From the NCBI GenBank assembly GCA_023159155.1, contig JAJNNX010000041.1, positions 124,001 through 188,000 on the forward strand: a DNA stretch of 64,000 nt. The letters run 5' to 3'. Below, one piece after another: positions 1 through 11,750 of this stretch. How positions within the stretch are numbered: position 1 is the stretch's first letter; the number at the start of each line of letters is the position of its first letter. A program made the translations under genes and the position numbers. A model generated the notes under the pieces. The model had not been told where the DNA came from, ran no database searches, and saw nothing but the letters and a program-made list of their open reading frames with translations. This DNA is from Ustulina deusta. Taxonomy: Eukaryota; Ascomycota; Sordariomycetes; Xylariales; Xylariaceae.

Positions 1-1398
1 CAGGGTGCTTTATATTTTTTAGCATGTCAATCATCTATTTCATCTCCAGGCTAATCTTGTTGGTTGAGGCAATCATCAGTCTGAGGGACTTGCCAGATTC
101 GGCTTACATGGAGGTGTCCTGGACACAATATCTGCCACGCCTTTAGTTTTATGCATCGTATACACTATGAGCGATTCTCAGACTGTCCAAACCCCCCTCC
201 TCTAGTGGAAGTTATAATGGGCTTCAAGGAGTTCCTAATCAGATGTCTAATTTATGGCAGCTCTTTATCATACCCTTGTTCGCTATCGAAGCAGGCTACT
301 AATTCCACAGTGTCTGTGAGGGTGCTATCAAAGATTTCCTAGGGCTCAGCCTTCACTACAGAACACTTGCTGAAAGCAGACTCAAGCCTCACGCGACTAG
401 GCCTCGTCAGCTTTTTTAAAGTACCTAATGTTAGTGATGCGGGTGAAGAGGTTGCACAGCGGCCAGGGCCCCCATCCTCTTGGCCCCCAATGCATCACAG
501 CTAGTCAATTCGATTAGTAATTACCTTAATATAGAGCACACTACTCACATTTCAAACACCGCCAAACTCAATGCAATCAGGTCTATAAAGGACAACCAAC
601 CCGGTTGCAGTTAGTCTGAAGAGAAACAGACAACTCAGGAATTATCGTTGAAAATCGTGACGAACAATATAGCAATCCTTCTTTCAAGGCCAACATGGAA
701 AACCCTCATGAAAGAAGATACAAAGCTTACTATGAACCAGTCATTTCATCAAGGTATATAATGTAATATTAAATGGATATCTAGGTCCTGCATTGACCAG
801 CACCAACGAGCATGCCCACTATTCCTAGCAATCTGATACAATCCACATTCATGTAGTGGAAACTCTAGAGGGGGTATCATCACCTGAAATCCTATAGTAC
901 AAACAACACGACTTTACATACAGGTAAACTCGAATCAACGAAAGAAATCAGACAAGGGAGACTCGTGCATGATTAGTGCAACGTGTCATGCCGGTGTGAA
1001 CTCCTCGAGGGGACCAGAGGGGCCTCGGATGCATATTGAATCAAACTCGCTCTCTCGTCCTATGCATGCCTGCCAATCTGGTCGTTTGAGACGCGATATG
1101 CCTAATAACGCCAGAACCGTAGTATTCATGCCCACCTAAAACGAAATGGAATAACAAAGAAAACCGTTGAAATGCAATAACTGTACACTGTGACCTATCC
1201 TGGGCGTTCGGGGGCTCATTCAGAGTATCATTCAAAGAAAATTGTGCATAGCAGGTAGTTTGTTCTGCTTGTCACCTCTGGTGGATGGGAAGGCATGTAA
1301 ATAGACTAACGTTGAGTCGTATCGGGTTGATGACTGGTGTCGAGAATTGACGGTGCTTTCGTAATCAATTTTGGGAGTACCGGATAGCCACCAACAGG
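1..1398. other. Gene-free flank
   Basis: No exon-like coding stretch, RNA gene or repeat was recognised here. Open frames are short, lack recognisable motifs and are not joined by convincing splice sites. It is the downstream flank of the zinc-finger gene that ends at 1399. Confidence 0.5.
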
Positions 1399-3661
1399 TC
1401 AAGATATTGAAGTTGACTGACTGACAAGGTCAGCATCTTTCAGTTGGCCGAGAAGCGCTGTCTTTTCTTTTTCCAACAAGTCAATCTGCTCCATCATGGC
1501 AGACTGTTGAAGGTAGCCTGCCTCGATCTTTCGTCTCAGCTCTTGATTCTCGAATCGAAGACGTTTATTCTCCTCACGCAATTCGTCATCGTCGGCCTTT
1601 CGCTTTGTCCCAATTCTGGGGCTAGCCATAGAGAGCACGGGGGAAACAGCCACGGGAAGGACGGGAGCTGGGAGAGGGGACACAACAACAGGCAGTGCCT
1701 CGATGCGGCTAGGCCCAGTGGCGAGGTCTGGGTCCTCGTTTTGCGTGGCTGCTTCAAAGGCAGGGGATGTGTGGCAACGCCGCAGATGCTCGTTGAGGTT
1801 CTCTAGACGCGCGAAGCTGCTATTCTTGTGGCGTTTACAGCCCTTGTGGGGACAGTACAGTGGGTTCTTGGGGCCACCGTGCTTGCGGTGCACCTCACGT
1901 TCATGCCGGAGGAGGCCTCCTGAATATGTAAAACCGGGTATGTTTTCACAGCCAGCAGCAAGACACTTGTAAGGCCGCTCATGCTTGTCCATGTGTTTGC
2001 TGCAGAAGAAATTAGTATGGATGCAAGACAGGCGTGGGGTTAGGAGAGCACGTACTTCCACTCGCATTTGCGGGAGAACTCCTTGGTAGCAGCAGCGCAG
2101 TCATGCCACGTGCAGATAAACTTGCCGTCACGATTCTTAACGATTTGTCGCTGAGGTTTTGGGATGGGCTTCATGCGGGGTTGGGTGTTTTTCGGGGCGC
2201 CGCCCTTGGTGTCCGGAACAGCAGGAGGCGACGAATACCGATTAGGGGGGGTGGCGGGTGCGAGACTACTTGCCGAGGGGGTGGGCGAGGAGGAGGGGAC
2301 GAGGGTGGGATCTCCATTAGGGTTTAAGGGATTGAAAGCCGTCGCTTTCGGATCACGAGCATCGGCCGGAGACGAGTAGGCGCTGGTGGGGAGTGGATTT
2401 CTCGTCTCATAGACGACACTCATCTTGTAGCGGTAGCCCCCCAGGCGTTTGTTGTACGGGCGATCGCCGGTGAAGACCTGGAGGAACCTCAGGCGACCGA
2501 GCTCGCTGTCGCGATACTGACGAGGAAGCACGTAGTGGCGACACGGACCGAACAGGAGCAGGTCTTCCGGACTGACAGGATCTTTCCAGGCGAGATGGTA
2601 GTCCAGCCCTCTATTCTCGAACGCGGCGTTGACGTGATAAATATGATCAGCAAGTGACTTGACACCTAACGTGAGCGCAAAGGGGGGTTAGTGGCGGCCT
2701 TAATTATGAGGTTGCAATGGGCTCGACTGGGAACATCAGGTGGTGGAGCATTGTAGCATCACCCGTCAGATAATGACCTAAGCAAGCAATGAGGGCGGGC
2801 AGACAATGGGAAATGACAAGGGTATGGCTGGAGGGTGGCTGTGAGTGGGGCGAGATGATTGGTTGCGCGAATGGAGCGAATGATGCATGCGGCAAAAGAG
2901 GAATAGATTGCTAAGCCACATCAGTGGGGCAGTCTGATGACGCGGATCCAGCCGACGCCTTCTAGCTTCGCGGCTCAGCCACAGACGGTCCAATTATAGA
3001 ACCTTCCACATCAGGCTTCGCCAGGCAACACAACGTCACTACATTCGCCGCGTGACGGGAGTGGATGGAGACGGGATGAACATGGGATGGAGACCAGTGC
3101 CGAAACGTGGCTTGACGGCGTCGACTAAGGTCGGCGAGAAGGCAGAAGCATTTCGCCGCAAATGGTTGGTCGCCAAGAATACGAATCAACGGAACAGATG
3201 ACTTACTTTCTTCGTCGTCGTCATCACCGATTCCTGGCCACACTTCAACTACATAATCCCAATCTTCCCCGGGAGGGCGCACGCAAGGTTCGTGGACATC
3301 GTCGGGTTCTTATAGAGTCAGCGATATATGTCACCTTGTTAGGCGGCCATGACTAGTACGCCACGCGGTGGGGATTCAGGATTCACCAGGCAAGGCGCCT
3401 GCGCTGTGACTCACCCGCCAGATGCTGCCCTTCATGGCCAGCCTGATTACTCGGCTGCCCGTGTATCGGGACATTTCCAATCAGGCCGTCGTGCGTAAAG
3501 TCAACACCCGTCCCTCTCAGCTTGAGAGGTGTGGGAGGCCCAGCATGGGCATTATAATCCCATGCTGCATCTGTGTCCACAACACCATTATCTTTTGTCA
3601 TGCATGCGTCGGGCCCGTCTGCCTGTTCGTTGACCAACCAGCCGTAATGCTCATATGCCAT
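1399..3661 (-). CDS. C2H2 zinc-finger protein, putative regulator
   Basis: A frame-consistent model joins exons 3661-3415, 3308-3207, 2665-2056 and 1999-1399 (519 residues). The last intron (GTACGT donor, TGCAG acceptor) restores a zinc-finger pair: CTWHDC followed by the NKHMDKH histidines. Further Cys/His clusters follow (ERPYKCLAAGCEN, LYCPHKGCKRH, NEHLRRCH). A Pro/Ser-rich linker lies before the fingers. The C-terminus has a KRK basic patch and a heptad-like Leu/Glu-rich helix (LREENKRLRFENQELRRKIE), so the protein may dimerise. The family is typical of fungal nuclear regulators, but the target is unknown. The C-terminal two exons are secure. The N-terminal exons and the 541-base intron 3206-2666, which could hide a further exon, are inference. 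Confidence 0.75.
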
Positions 3662-6600
3662 CACGTGCGTGCTTAGGAAGTGTCATTAGCCTCACCTGGT
3701 GAGATGTGTCACACAATTGGTCATCACTGTACCTGACGCAGACAGCCTTACTCAATCTATTCAGCGGCAACAACAATAGCCCTATTTTGATAGCAGCCCG
3801 CAGCTTGCGCCAGACGGGAGCTGATGTAGAAGTACCCTTGTTTGGCGCGACAAGCGAAAGCTGAGGGAGCGGAGGGGGTTAGAGTGATGATGTTTAAGGA
3901 TAAGAGGCTTGAGAGGAGAGTGGAATAGGAAGAGGACCATGAGAAAGAAGCCTTGAGTATCTAGCGTAGGCGTGGTAGAGTTCTCGTACTTGCTGTAACA
4001 TTCACCGATAACTGAGATCGAGGGTCAAGATGCATTGCGCAAACTTGCACTTTTGCCGCAAATTTAAAACGACGATTCCTCAAAAACAAGGCACTTGGTC
4101 GACTAACCTCGAGCACTCTCGAGTTTGCTGCTATTAGGTAGAACAAAAAGAGAGACATGCCCCCATCTAGAAGTCTCTTCTGAGCCCTTTGTAATCATTC
4201 TATAGTAGACTATCACCAGCCAGACCAGTCTACGTTCCCTCTATGCCGTTTCTCGAAAATGCCTATAAGTCTGATTGGGCAATACTGTAAAGGCGGCCCT
4301 AGCCCCTCATTTTTACCCCTCTGGTCACCCATAGTATCCAGCAGTAAAAGGAAGAGCGCGGACTACAGCATGCAGTATAGTACCCCATTAAATGCGCAAC
4401 TAGAATAAAGAAAGGACAGTTATTTTCACGAGCTTCCTGTTCAAATAAATACTCATCCAGGCATTATTAACGTATAGAGAAAGAAAATTCATAGGATATG
4501 TTACTGCGCAACGCTTTAACTTTACCTACACAAAGGAAGCAACGCGGATAGGTGGAACTGCCAGATAGAGCTGCTTTCTACCACTGCACCACACCACACT
4601 GGCTATCGTGCAGACCAACACCCAACCTATATAAAATAGCAGTGTAGACTCTGTTTATGCAGATATCACTAAATAGCATTGGCCATTGCTAGCATTTATA
4701 GCCGTAGGAACTGTCGCACTTTTAGGTGCTATGCGCACAATAAAGGCCACTGCCCAGGTCCATTTCTGCTCACATATCGAGAGATTAACAAGACATGACT
4801 GGTTCCCATTCTACTTATAGTTAGCTAATCCTAACTAATATAGGTAGCTGCTATCCTGCATTAAACAACTTCTCTTGTGCCTTTCTAACCGTTGTGTCCT
4901 ATTCCCTCCCGATGTAGCCTGATTTATGACTCAATTAGGCAGCTAGCTCCTACACCCACTAAGCTAGGGTATGTAAATATCTTCCATGTTTCTTTGAAAA
5001 GCAGCGAGCCCGCATGGAAGTCCTTGATTACTTCCAGCCACACTAATTGTTTGCCAAGAACTTCACAAAATTGTGGCACAACGTAAACATATAAATATTT
5101 AACGCTGCGTACAAGCTGCACTATATAGGGTTCTAGCAAATACAACTTAGGGAATCTTTTTGCTTTTCGTTCCATCCTATAATAATGTCATGTGCTCTGC
5201 CTAGACAGAACACTCTCTCTAGAAAAGTGCAATGCATGAAGTCAGATCCTAATCACAATGTTAAACACTCGGGACAGGGGCGTCGGCTTATTTATTGTGG
5301 CAGTGTAGCGGGCTCTATTAGTTCTACTTTCCTTTTTTTACCGCTTTTAGTTATAGCTGCTAATGCTCCGTAACCTCGGTTTGAAAGGGAGGAAGAATGA
5401 CTGGAATAGAACTGCAAAGAGTGTACTCCGTTATTAACTCAATATTGTGTTTACCTAGTACTTCTGTTGTAATAAGATGTTCATTAGCAACTTTATAGAG
5501 CCTCGAACGCACAACAAGGTCTGAAAGGAGGGACTCGGGCAGAGCTTCAAGCTATATCAATACCGTAAAGGATTTCCTATTGTGTCTTCTCCGTTTAACA
5601 GAGTAGAAGGAAGAATCAGGGGGAGGGAGAAGCTTTCTAAACGGCCAGAAAAAATGGTCTCATGTGTGATTATTATGTAGTTATCTACAGAAAAAGTCAT
5701 TAAATCCATAGGAAATAGCAGCTTCATTCGACTCCTACGTAGTCAATCACGCAGCCTCGTAACTCTAGTAATATTTTTTATCTTCGCAGAAAACACAACA
5801 AAAATCTTTTACCCATTACTCTAGTTATCTTGGAAGACACAATGACACCCCCTTGGGCCACAAATAACCGGTCTCACTGACTTGGTAGTGAGTTCCTGCA
5901 ACGATTTACTGCTGTCATGATGTCAGGTGCTGATAACACAGGGAGGTGGAAGGTACTCTCTAAAGTGGATGCAGTGGAAGATCTAGATATATAAGGCTCC
6001 GAGTTCTGTCAACTATTGAGGAGGGGACTTATAAATCAATTATATCGAGCCCTTATCCTTACACTTCTACTTCGCAGTGGCCTACTTATAACCCATCTTC
6101 ACCCTGGAGCCAGATCCCGTGACATGTGAAGCCATGTTAACAGCAGCCACAAGCATGATCAAATAATAAGTGCCCCTTTTATCAGATATTGTTCAAATCG
6201 TCATTGGATCGAGCTGCCGAATACCCTTGCCCCCACTAAGTACAGAAATACTTTAACAGTGCTATTAGTCCTCTACGGGAGACCCAATAGCCTTTCAAGC
6301 ACTGTTTGATTTACAATTCGAATGTCGACCGCCTGCTGGGACGTTGCCAGTGGCTACCCGTGTTAGTCCGCGTGATCTCTTACCTTTTTGCCAGCTATCC
6401 CAATCGTTCTATTTTGATTCTGACACCCCCCGAGAGTCCGTGCTGTGCCGCCATTGATTTCCCCAAATTTTGAAGGTGTGCAAGAGAAGGCCAACAACGT
6501 GCCTCAACGACTAGGACAAACATGGTAGCATTTCGTCAAGGGCCTCCTGAGCACCAGCTTGTTTGTATTACGGTGTATTGGCGCAGGAGTGGTGATCAGC

Positions 6601-6700
6601 ATCGTCTTTTATCTCTATTCTGGCCAAATTCGTCGGACACAAGGCATGGATATGGACATATGTTGAACACTGGATCCTGGGTGGGCGAATGGAACTGGTG
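3662..6700. other. Long gene-free stretch
   Basis: About 3 kb without a gene I can support. Open frames at 4892-5373 are short and carry no recognised motif. The stretch is moderately AT-rich and could hold degraded repeats, but no terminal repeats or target-site duplications were found. Confidence 0.4.
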
Positions 6701-6734
6701 GTAAGAATGGTTAGAGTACAGCATTAAGGGTCAA

Positions 6735-7377
6735 TGCAGAGCGATGTCGCCATTGGAAACTTGGGGGGATAAGCTGCACAATGGTATTACCAGCAATATT
6801 GAACACTCGGTACGAAGGTGTCTGCTGACTCATTGTGGCGGTGCGGCGGTCCCGCCCTCTCCTTGTAGCCGCCAGGCCTCCGTTTTACCATCGGCGTGTT
6901 GGCCTTACTAGGGCATCGTAGGGACACTCATATGGTGCGAGGTTGCAAAGGCAACAGTTCCAATAGCGACGAGCCCCATAGACCCATAGAGCGGTAGTTT
7001 CCGACCAAGCACCTGCTACCCCAAGAATGAACGTGATGCTAGCCCAAAAGGACTCCAGCGTGGTTCCGTGAAGCTCCTCAATAATGGTCTTGATATTTGT
7101 TAGCTACATCTCACGCTCTCTATTCTCGAGTGGGGGAAGGAAGTACAGGTACAGCTACCGCCAGTGAGGTCGCATCCAAGGAGATGATGACTGACGTGAG
7201 TGGGAATAAAAGCGACATCCAAAATGCGAAATATTTCTTCTCGGTGGTACTGGACGTGCCAGCCGGATCAATGCTACGTTCCTGTGATTCGTGCTTCCCC
7301 GTCGAATGCGAGGTGTCTGAACGCTTGTTGGCACTGTTTGCTTGAATGAGGTCCATAACATTGGGGGAGGTAGACAT
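6735..7377 (-). pseudogene. Broken MFS transporter (drug:H+ antiporter-like)
   Basis: From ATG 7377 the minus strand gives a Ser/Thr-rich N-terminus, then KKYFAFWMSLLF and ISLDATSLAVAVP, the typical start of TM1 in 14-TM MFS drug transporters. The frame then breaks at a stop near 7120. In other frames downstream appear ELHGTTLESFWASITFILGV (TM2) and LGRKLPLYGSMGLVAIGTVA, which contains the MFS loop 2-3 signature (GRK) followed by TM3. Further stops and shifts follow, and the trace fades near 6735 around PPSFQW. The family call rests on these conserved blocks; the gene is clearly disabled by at least two frame changes. The missing two thirds of the transporter were not found upstream or downstream. 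Confidence 0.7.
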
Positions 7378-7745
7378 CGAGTTATCATTAAAATAATACC
7401 ATCAATGTCGTGAGGATCCAAGGCGGGGCCTGTCTTGCTACGTAGTGGTTTTTAAGAGTAGATATTAATTAATAGAAGGTGAAAACAGTGTAAGATCTTG
7501 GGGTCAAGAATACCTATGACCTAGCCACTGTCACCGTCCCTTGTGAAATAAGGTAAGACCTGCGCGGGGACTATTATATTCCCAATTTCGCCAGTGCACC
7601 AATTACATATCACAGAAAGTACGTCGTGGGACAATACTACATTACCTATAATATACCGGTGCCTAATTACAAGAGGAGAAACTCACGCGCCGAAGTCGAC
7701 AGACCCCACGTAGTAGACATACACTCCTAATAGTGACGTACAATC

Positions 7746-8522
7746 TTATGGGCGCCAACACATGGACCAAATCGTAACCCCTTCTCCACCATCCTTTGGC
7801 AAACCATCTGGACCGACGGAGCCTCTTCCGACCACCACTTCTCCAATCGCTGTGAAACCATCCTTGAGATAAAGGTCCCTAGACAGGGTAGTTGTAGCCT
7901 CAAGCCAAATGGGCCGCTTGTCACGCCTGGCCCACCCCTGCATGGCTTCCAGGAATGCGCCAGCAAGTCCCCGCCGACGCTGGTCCACATTTATTCGCAT
8001 GATGAAAATATACCAGTGGTTTTCCTGTTCCTCCTTGGTGAATTCTTTCTCCAGCTCAACAGCGCCGGGGTAGTCAAGAAGAGCCCGCTGCCAAGGACCT
8101 AGTGGTCACTACTGGTACCCACCTTGAAGGATCTGAGTCCAATGGTAAAGAGAGCGGGGATCAGGTCTGCCTGCAGAAGGGTCCAGGGATTCTCGATCTC
8201 GGCCCCTGGCGGCATGAGGAGACCACAACAACCGAAATCGTCCACCTCGACAAAGAGGCCGCTGTTGAGTGAGCCCTGAGTCAAAAAGGCGCAGAAAAGT
8301 TTCGGAAGCACCGACTGGTGCTCAGATAGGGGAAAGTGATGAAGAAGCCAGGTGTAGATGGGGTCGTCTTTGAAGGCAGGCGTCAAGACTTGAATGGTGC
8401 GGTCTACGTAATCTGCTCATGAAATGGAGAGTCAACCCTCTACTGTATGTCTGCGGCGATGAATTAACAAAATCTGAACCTTTACCGCCGGTAGTGACTT
8501 GGAAGGTTTGTTGGCTTGCCAT
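7746..8522 (-). CDS. GNAT-family N-acetyltransferase
   Basis: Exons 8522-8486, 8412-8123 and 8087-7746 give 222 residues. The C-terminal half carries the GNAT acetyl-CoA loop QRRRGLA (about residues 145-151) after the strand WYIFIMRINVD, then helix AFLEAMQGWARR and the WLEATTTLSRDLYLKDGF segment, where GNATs have the strand-helix of motif B (L-Y-x-K-x-G-F). The N-terminus has AFKDDPIYTWLL, common in fungal GNATs (a D-P-x-x-x-W core). Start is ATG 8522, joined by a GTAAAG donor; the second intron uses GTGGGT/TTGGCAG and keeps phase 0. The likely role is transfer of acetyl from acetyl-CoA to an amine in the cytosol; the substrate is unknown. The gene looks intact. Confidence 0.8.
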
Positions 8523-9433
8523 ACTTGACGTTGTGAGGCTAGCGAAAAACGAGGGCAACGGCAGAGAACTCAATGGGGAGGGATACTTACTAGGCAAAAG
8601 TAGATGATTATAGGGCACTCAAAAGCTGTGGGGGGTGCAGTTAGTCAATTCAATCAATTCAACTCCTACCTGGGGTACCGCCTGCTCGACTTCCAGCGCT
8701 CCTGGTACACTCACGCAATGAAGTACATTAGGCACACTATACCGAACCAGGCAATCCACCGCGGGAACTAATGCATCCATGCTCCGGGGTTTGATGTAGT
8801 GGGGCAATGTGTGAACAGACTCGCTACTGAGCTCGGTTGGGCAACCGTTAGCAAGATGGCCGAGATGGTGGGCCGGTCAGTGACGAAACAACTGGCAACA
8901 GCTGTAGATAGTGTGGGAATAATCGCTTCCAGGTCAGCACTTGCTTGCCCTTCACCTCAAAGCCCATACGTGAGCAAGCAGAACACCAGACTTCGTAGTT
9001 ATGGGCCGACTCGTGACCGCCGCTGTCGCCTCGCTCAGGCAAGTTAGTCCCCTGGAGTCTTTTATTCCCCCCATTGGCATGTCTCAGAGCCCGCCTTAAC
9101 GGGCATTTTCTGCTCCTGCTACTCATGCACGCTCCCGAAACCCCGAGTAATTCTTACTATAAGTGGACTTTATTGACTCCAGTGTTACAACAGGGGGCAC
9201 TTGATTTTGAGGTACTGTCTTATTCATTGGATGGGAGCGAAGCCTGACTGACGCCTGGTAGGGGAATACGGACAGGATTATCGAGTCAACTCGTCAGGCT
9301 AAAGCTGCTGTGCAAGACTTCGTGTTGGACCGGTATGCTCTTTTCGCATGATGCTTTCTATCTCCATAATCCCCCTCCCCCCCTTCTCTCCAGCAGGCTG
9401 TACACAACTATCCTGAGATTTCCCGCTCGATAG
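8523..9433. other. Gene-free stretch
   Basis: It holds the upstream region of the GNAT gene and about 0.8 kb of sequence with only short open frames and no recognised motif. Confidence 0.4.
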
Positions 9434-9647
9434 GAATTAGAGATATCAGGTCATTCTTGCAATGACCATTTTCTCGAGCCCGATCTTTTTCTACATTGTA
9501 TGGAGATGCCGGCCCGAATTCTTGAAGATAAAACCTGCCACGGCATACTCCTAGATATTGGTCTTCCCGTCACCCACCGCAACGTGAACTACAACTGCAG
9601 AGTAGTCTGCCTTCATGGCAAGATTCTCTTTATCCGCCCAAAAATGT
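9434..9647 (+). pseudogene. Fragment of glutamine-dependent NAD+ synthetase
   Basis: One frame reads LEISGHSCNDHFLEPDLFLH, then HGILLDIGLPVTHRNVNYNC and LHGKILFIRPKM. These match, in order and spacing, the N-terminal nitrilase-type glutaminase domain of eukaryotic NAD synthetase (consensus LEITGYGC-DHF-E, DIGMPV-H-NV-YNCR, ILFIRPKM). The codon where the family has Pro just before this block is a TAG stop (9431-9433). The match stops exactly at ATGT|GTAAGT, a perfect donor at 9648, so the piece looks like the end of an ancestral exon. No catalytic Cys block or synthetase domain follows. It is a relic, not a gene; the working copy must lie elsewhere. Confidence 0.8.
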
Positions 9648-9717
9648 GTAAGTACAACAACCGAATGTCAAAGCAGAGCTCCCGTGAGACACGCCAGCGT
9701 GCAAAAGACTTAATAAT

Positions 9718-10099
9718 GTTGAAGTCCTTGAGACGCTTCTATCAGCCGGTGTAGACCCGCCCCAAAGCCGAAGGAGGCCTCCTTGTTCCTGAAGGACGGC
9801 TTCCCTTAGTACATCTTGCCACAACGACACGTCAAATCTCGGGATGGTATAATCTAGGTGGTGCGGAAGAGCAAGCCGCCTTACAAATCGCCGGAGCGAA
9901 GATTGTTGAGACGCTATTAGCACACGGGGCTGATCCTTTTGCTACCTTTTTACAACGCCAAATACATTACCAGAGCCCTGAGGACTCGGAAGACCGCACC
10001 GTCTCCGTTTCATCTTTTTTGAATTCACACGATCGTCAATCACATGTACTGTTCGCTCTTAAATATCTCACTTCTCCCAGCGTATCTATAATACCGTAG
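9718..10099 (+). pseudogene. Ankyrin-repeat-like relic
   Basis: Frame one gives VEVLETLLSAGVDP, then a TGA. After a frame change near 9780 a second frame runs to the TAG at 10097-10099 and contains LPLVHLA and IVETLLAHGADPF. Both blocks are the helix 2-loop signature of ankyrin repeats (V-x-x-L-L-x-x-G-A-D-x), separated by about one and a half repeats. The repeats are incomplete and the frame is broken, so a functional protein is unlikely. It lies 70 bases after the NAD synthetase fragment and in the same direction. Confidence 0.55.
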
Positions 10100-10514
10100 A
10101 GAAACTCAAAAGCTAGCTTATTAGCATACTCTGTCCTTGTTTCTACGAAAATTAATCACAACTTAGATAACAAAGATTGAGCAATTGTCGGCCGCATTAT
10201 AGCTATGGAGGTTTGCTTAGGTACCTAGTAGCACGGGAGTGCAGGGGGGAGCTCAAAGTCCAAGTAAGCCAAGAAGCGGCGTGGGTATTGTCTCCAAAAG
10301 AGAGATAATAACTAAATGCATTTTAGATATTACCGAAGCCTATCTGCTGACCTTACACGCCGTGACCTACCTGTCATAGGATCATTTTCTCCATCCCCTA
10401 TCCCCCATCCCCCGCTGAAACATAGGCTGGAAAAGGAAAGGGAGAGATAGAAGTAGAAGAGGGTTCAAATATATCTAAATAACATAGTACCTAACGAGCT
10501 GTGTGCGCGGCTAA
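10100..10514. other. Intergenic, nothing recognised
   Basis: Downstream flank of the cupin gene. It contains a pyrimidine-rich run near 10391-10410 and no coding signal. Confidence 0.45.
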
Positions 10515-11750
10515 CTATTGGATTAGAGAGGCAGCTTCCTGGGGGTGCAACGTTGTATTGAAGCGACCAGGCAGCGAAACCTCCAGCAAACTTAGATCCT
10601 CAGAGCAGCTAGTCAGGCAAGTCTTGAGGCCCGGCGGCAGGGTGTAGGCGTCTCCCTCGCTTAGGATCTGGGAACCTTGGCCCTGGCCGTGCAGTGTGCA
10701 CGAGCCGGAAAGGACGACTGCGTGGGTTAAAGGTATGTCAGCTACACAATTACCAATAATATAAGGGGCTAGTAATTTCGGGGGGGGGGGGGGTTTCGCT
10801 TTCGCTCTGCACTTACAGGTAAACAAGATGTCCGAGTCATGACTGGTCACAGGTGCCGGTTGATGCTCTCCCGCAGCAGGACGGACCACACGCACAGCAG
10901 CAACGCCCTTGGTGCCATCCTCGACGCCAGTGTCGCGAGCTTCAAAGCCCGAAACGCGCCAAGGACCCCAGACGGCGTCCGCCAGCCGACTATGCACAAA
11001 TCTCTGGCCATCCCACTCGCGGTCCGGGCGGTGGTGCGGCGTTGGCAACTCCATCTCGTGGTCGAGAGTGGTGAGGTGCTCAGCGGGCACGCCGACCTCG
11101 ACAACCTCGAGACCACCGGAGGACTCGAGCACGCGGTGTCGGATCTGCGGCGGCTGAATGACGCAGTCGCCTGCCCGCAGAATAAACGGCTCCCCTTGGT
11201 CTTCGTACACGAGACGCACCCAGCCGGCGTGGCAGTAGATGAGCTGGAATCCGACGTCGTGGTAGTGCACGTTATCCGGCACGGGTCCTGCGTCCGGGAT
11301 GCGGATGTGCGACGCGATGATGGCGCCGCCGAGGCGCGCGGGAATGAGATCGCGGTAGTGCATCCCCGCGCGACCCACGACCCACGGCGCGTTGTCCCTC
11401 AGCCGGCAGGCGACGAAGGCGTGCTTCGTGGGAGGTCGCGACATGGGCTCCTCGGCCGAGACGAGCTCAACCCGCGTGCCCGACGGCGACATCAGCTCGC
11501 GCGGCTGCAGCAGCGGAGAGTCGGGCTCGCCTCTGCATAGAAGGCGAACTGTGCCGGGATCTGTAGTGATGGCTGATCTGTCGAGACGCACCCGCAAACC
11601 ATGCCCGCTCAGCGTGACGACCTGCGGGTCATCGGCGGGATAGATCTGGTCCATGCGGAAGCCCAGACCCGGGCTGGGAGACGTCCAGAATTCGACATCC
11701 TCGGCGATGCCCTTTGACGGGAGCAGGATCTCAGCCGACTCGATCTTCAT
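10515..11750 (-). CDS. Two-cupin-domain protein
   Basis: Exons 11750-10817 and 10717-10515 give 378 residues. The N-terminus (MKIESAEILLPSKG, SPSPGLGFRMDQIYPADDP) resembles a glyoxalase/VOC-like segment. Cupin 1 spans roughly residues 155-225, with HYHDVGFQLIYCHAGWVRL and LRAGDCVIQPPQIRHRV giving H-x-H and a later His as metal ligands. Cupin 2 spans the exon join: DILFT|FVLSGSCTLHGQG, then LSEGDAYTLPPG. Removing the 99-base intron restores the cupin strand; left in, it reads as a Lys/Pro-rich insert. The function is unknown: such bicupins can be dioxygenases, isomerases or storage-like proteins. The gene is clearly more GC-rich than its flanks, and similar architectures are common in bacteria, so transfer is possible but not shown. 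Confidence 0.8.
   Translation of the reverse strand: MKIESAEILLPSKGIAEDVEFWTSPSPGLGFRMDQIYPADDPQVVTLSGHGLRVRLDRSAITTDPGTVRLLCRGEPDSPLLQPRELMSPSGTRVELVSAEEPMSRPPTKHAFVACRLRDNAPWVVGRAGMHYRDLIPARLGGAIIASHIRIPDAGPVPDNVHYHDVGFQLIYCHAGWVRLVYEDQGEPFILRAGDCVIQPPQIRHRVLESSGGLEVVEVGVPAEHLTTLDHEMELPTPHHRPDREWDGQRFVHSRLADAVWGPWRVSGFEARDTGVEDGTKGVAAVRVVRPAAGEHQPAPVTSHDSDILFTCKCRAKAKPPPPPKLLAPYIIGNCVADIPLTHAVVLSGSCTLHGQGQGSQILSEGDAYTLPPGLKTCLTSCSEDLSLLEVSLPGRFNTTLHPQEAASLIQ
10780..10793 (+). repeat. G14 homopolymer inside cupin intron
   Basis: Fourteen G in a row on the plus strand, so C14 in the sense strand of the cupin intron, 23 bases after the donor. It is a likely site of length polymorphism and sequencing error. 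Confidence 0.85.

Noticed and set aside
10839..11540. 233-residue plus-strand open frame
   Set aside because: Shadow of the GC-rich cupin gene on the other strand.
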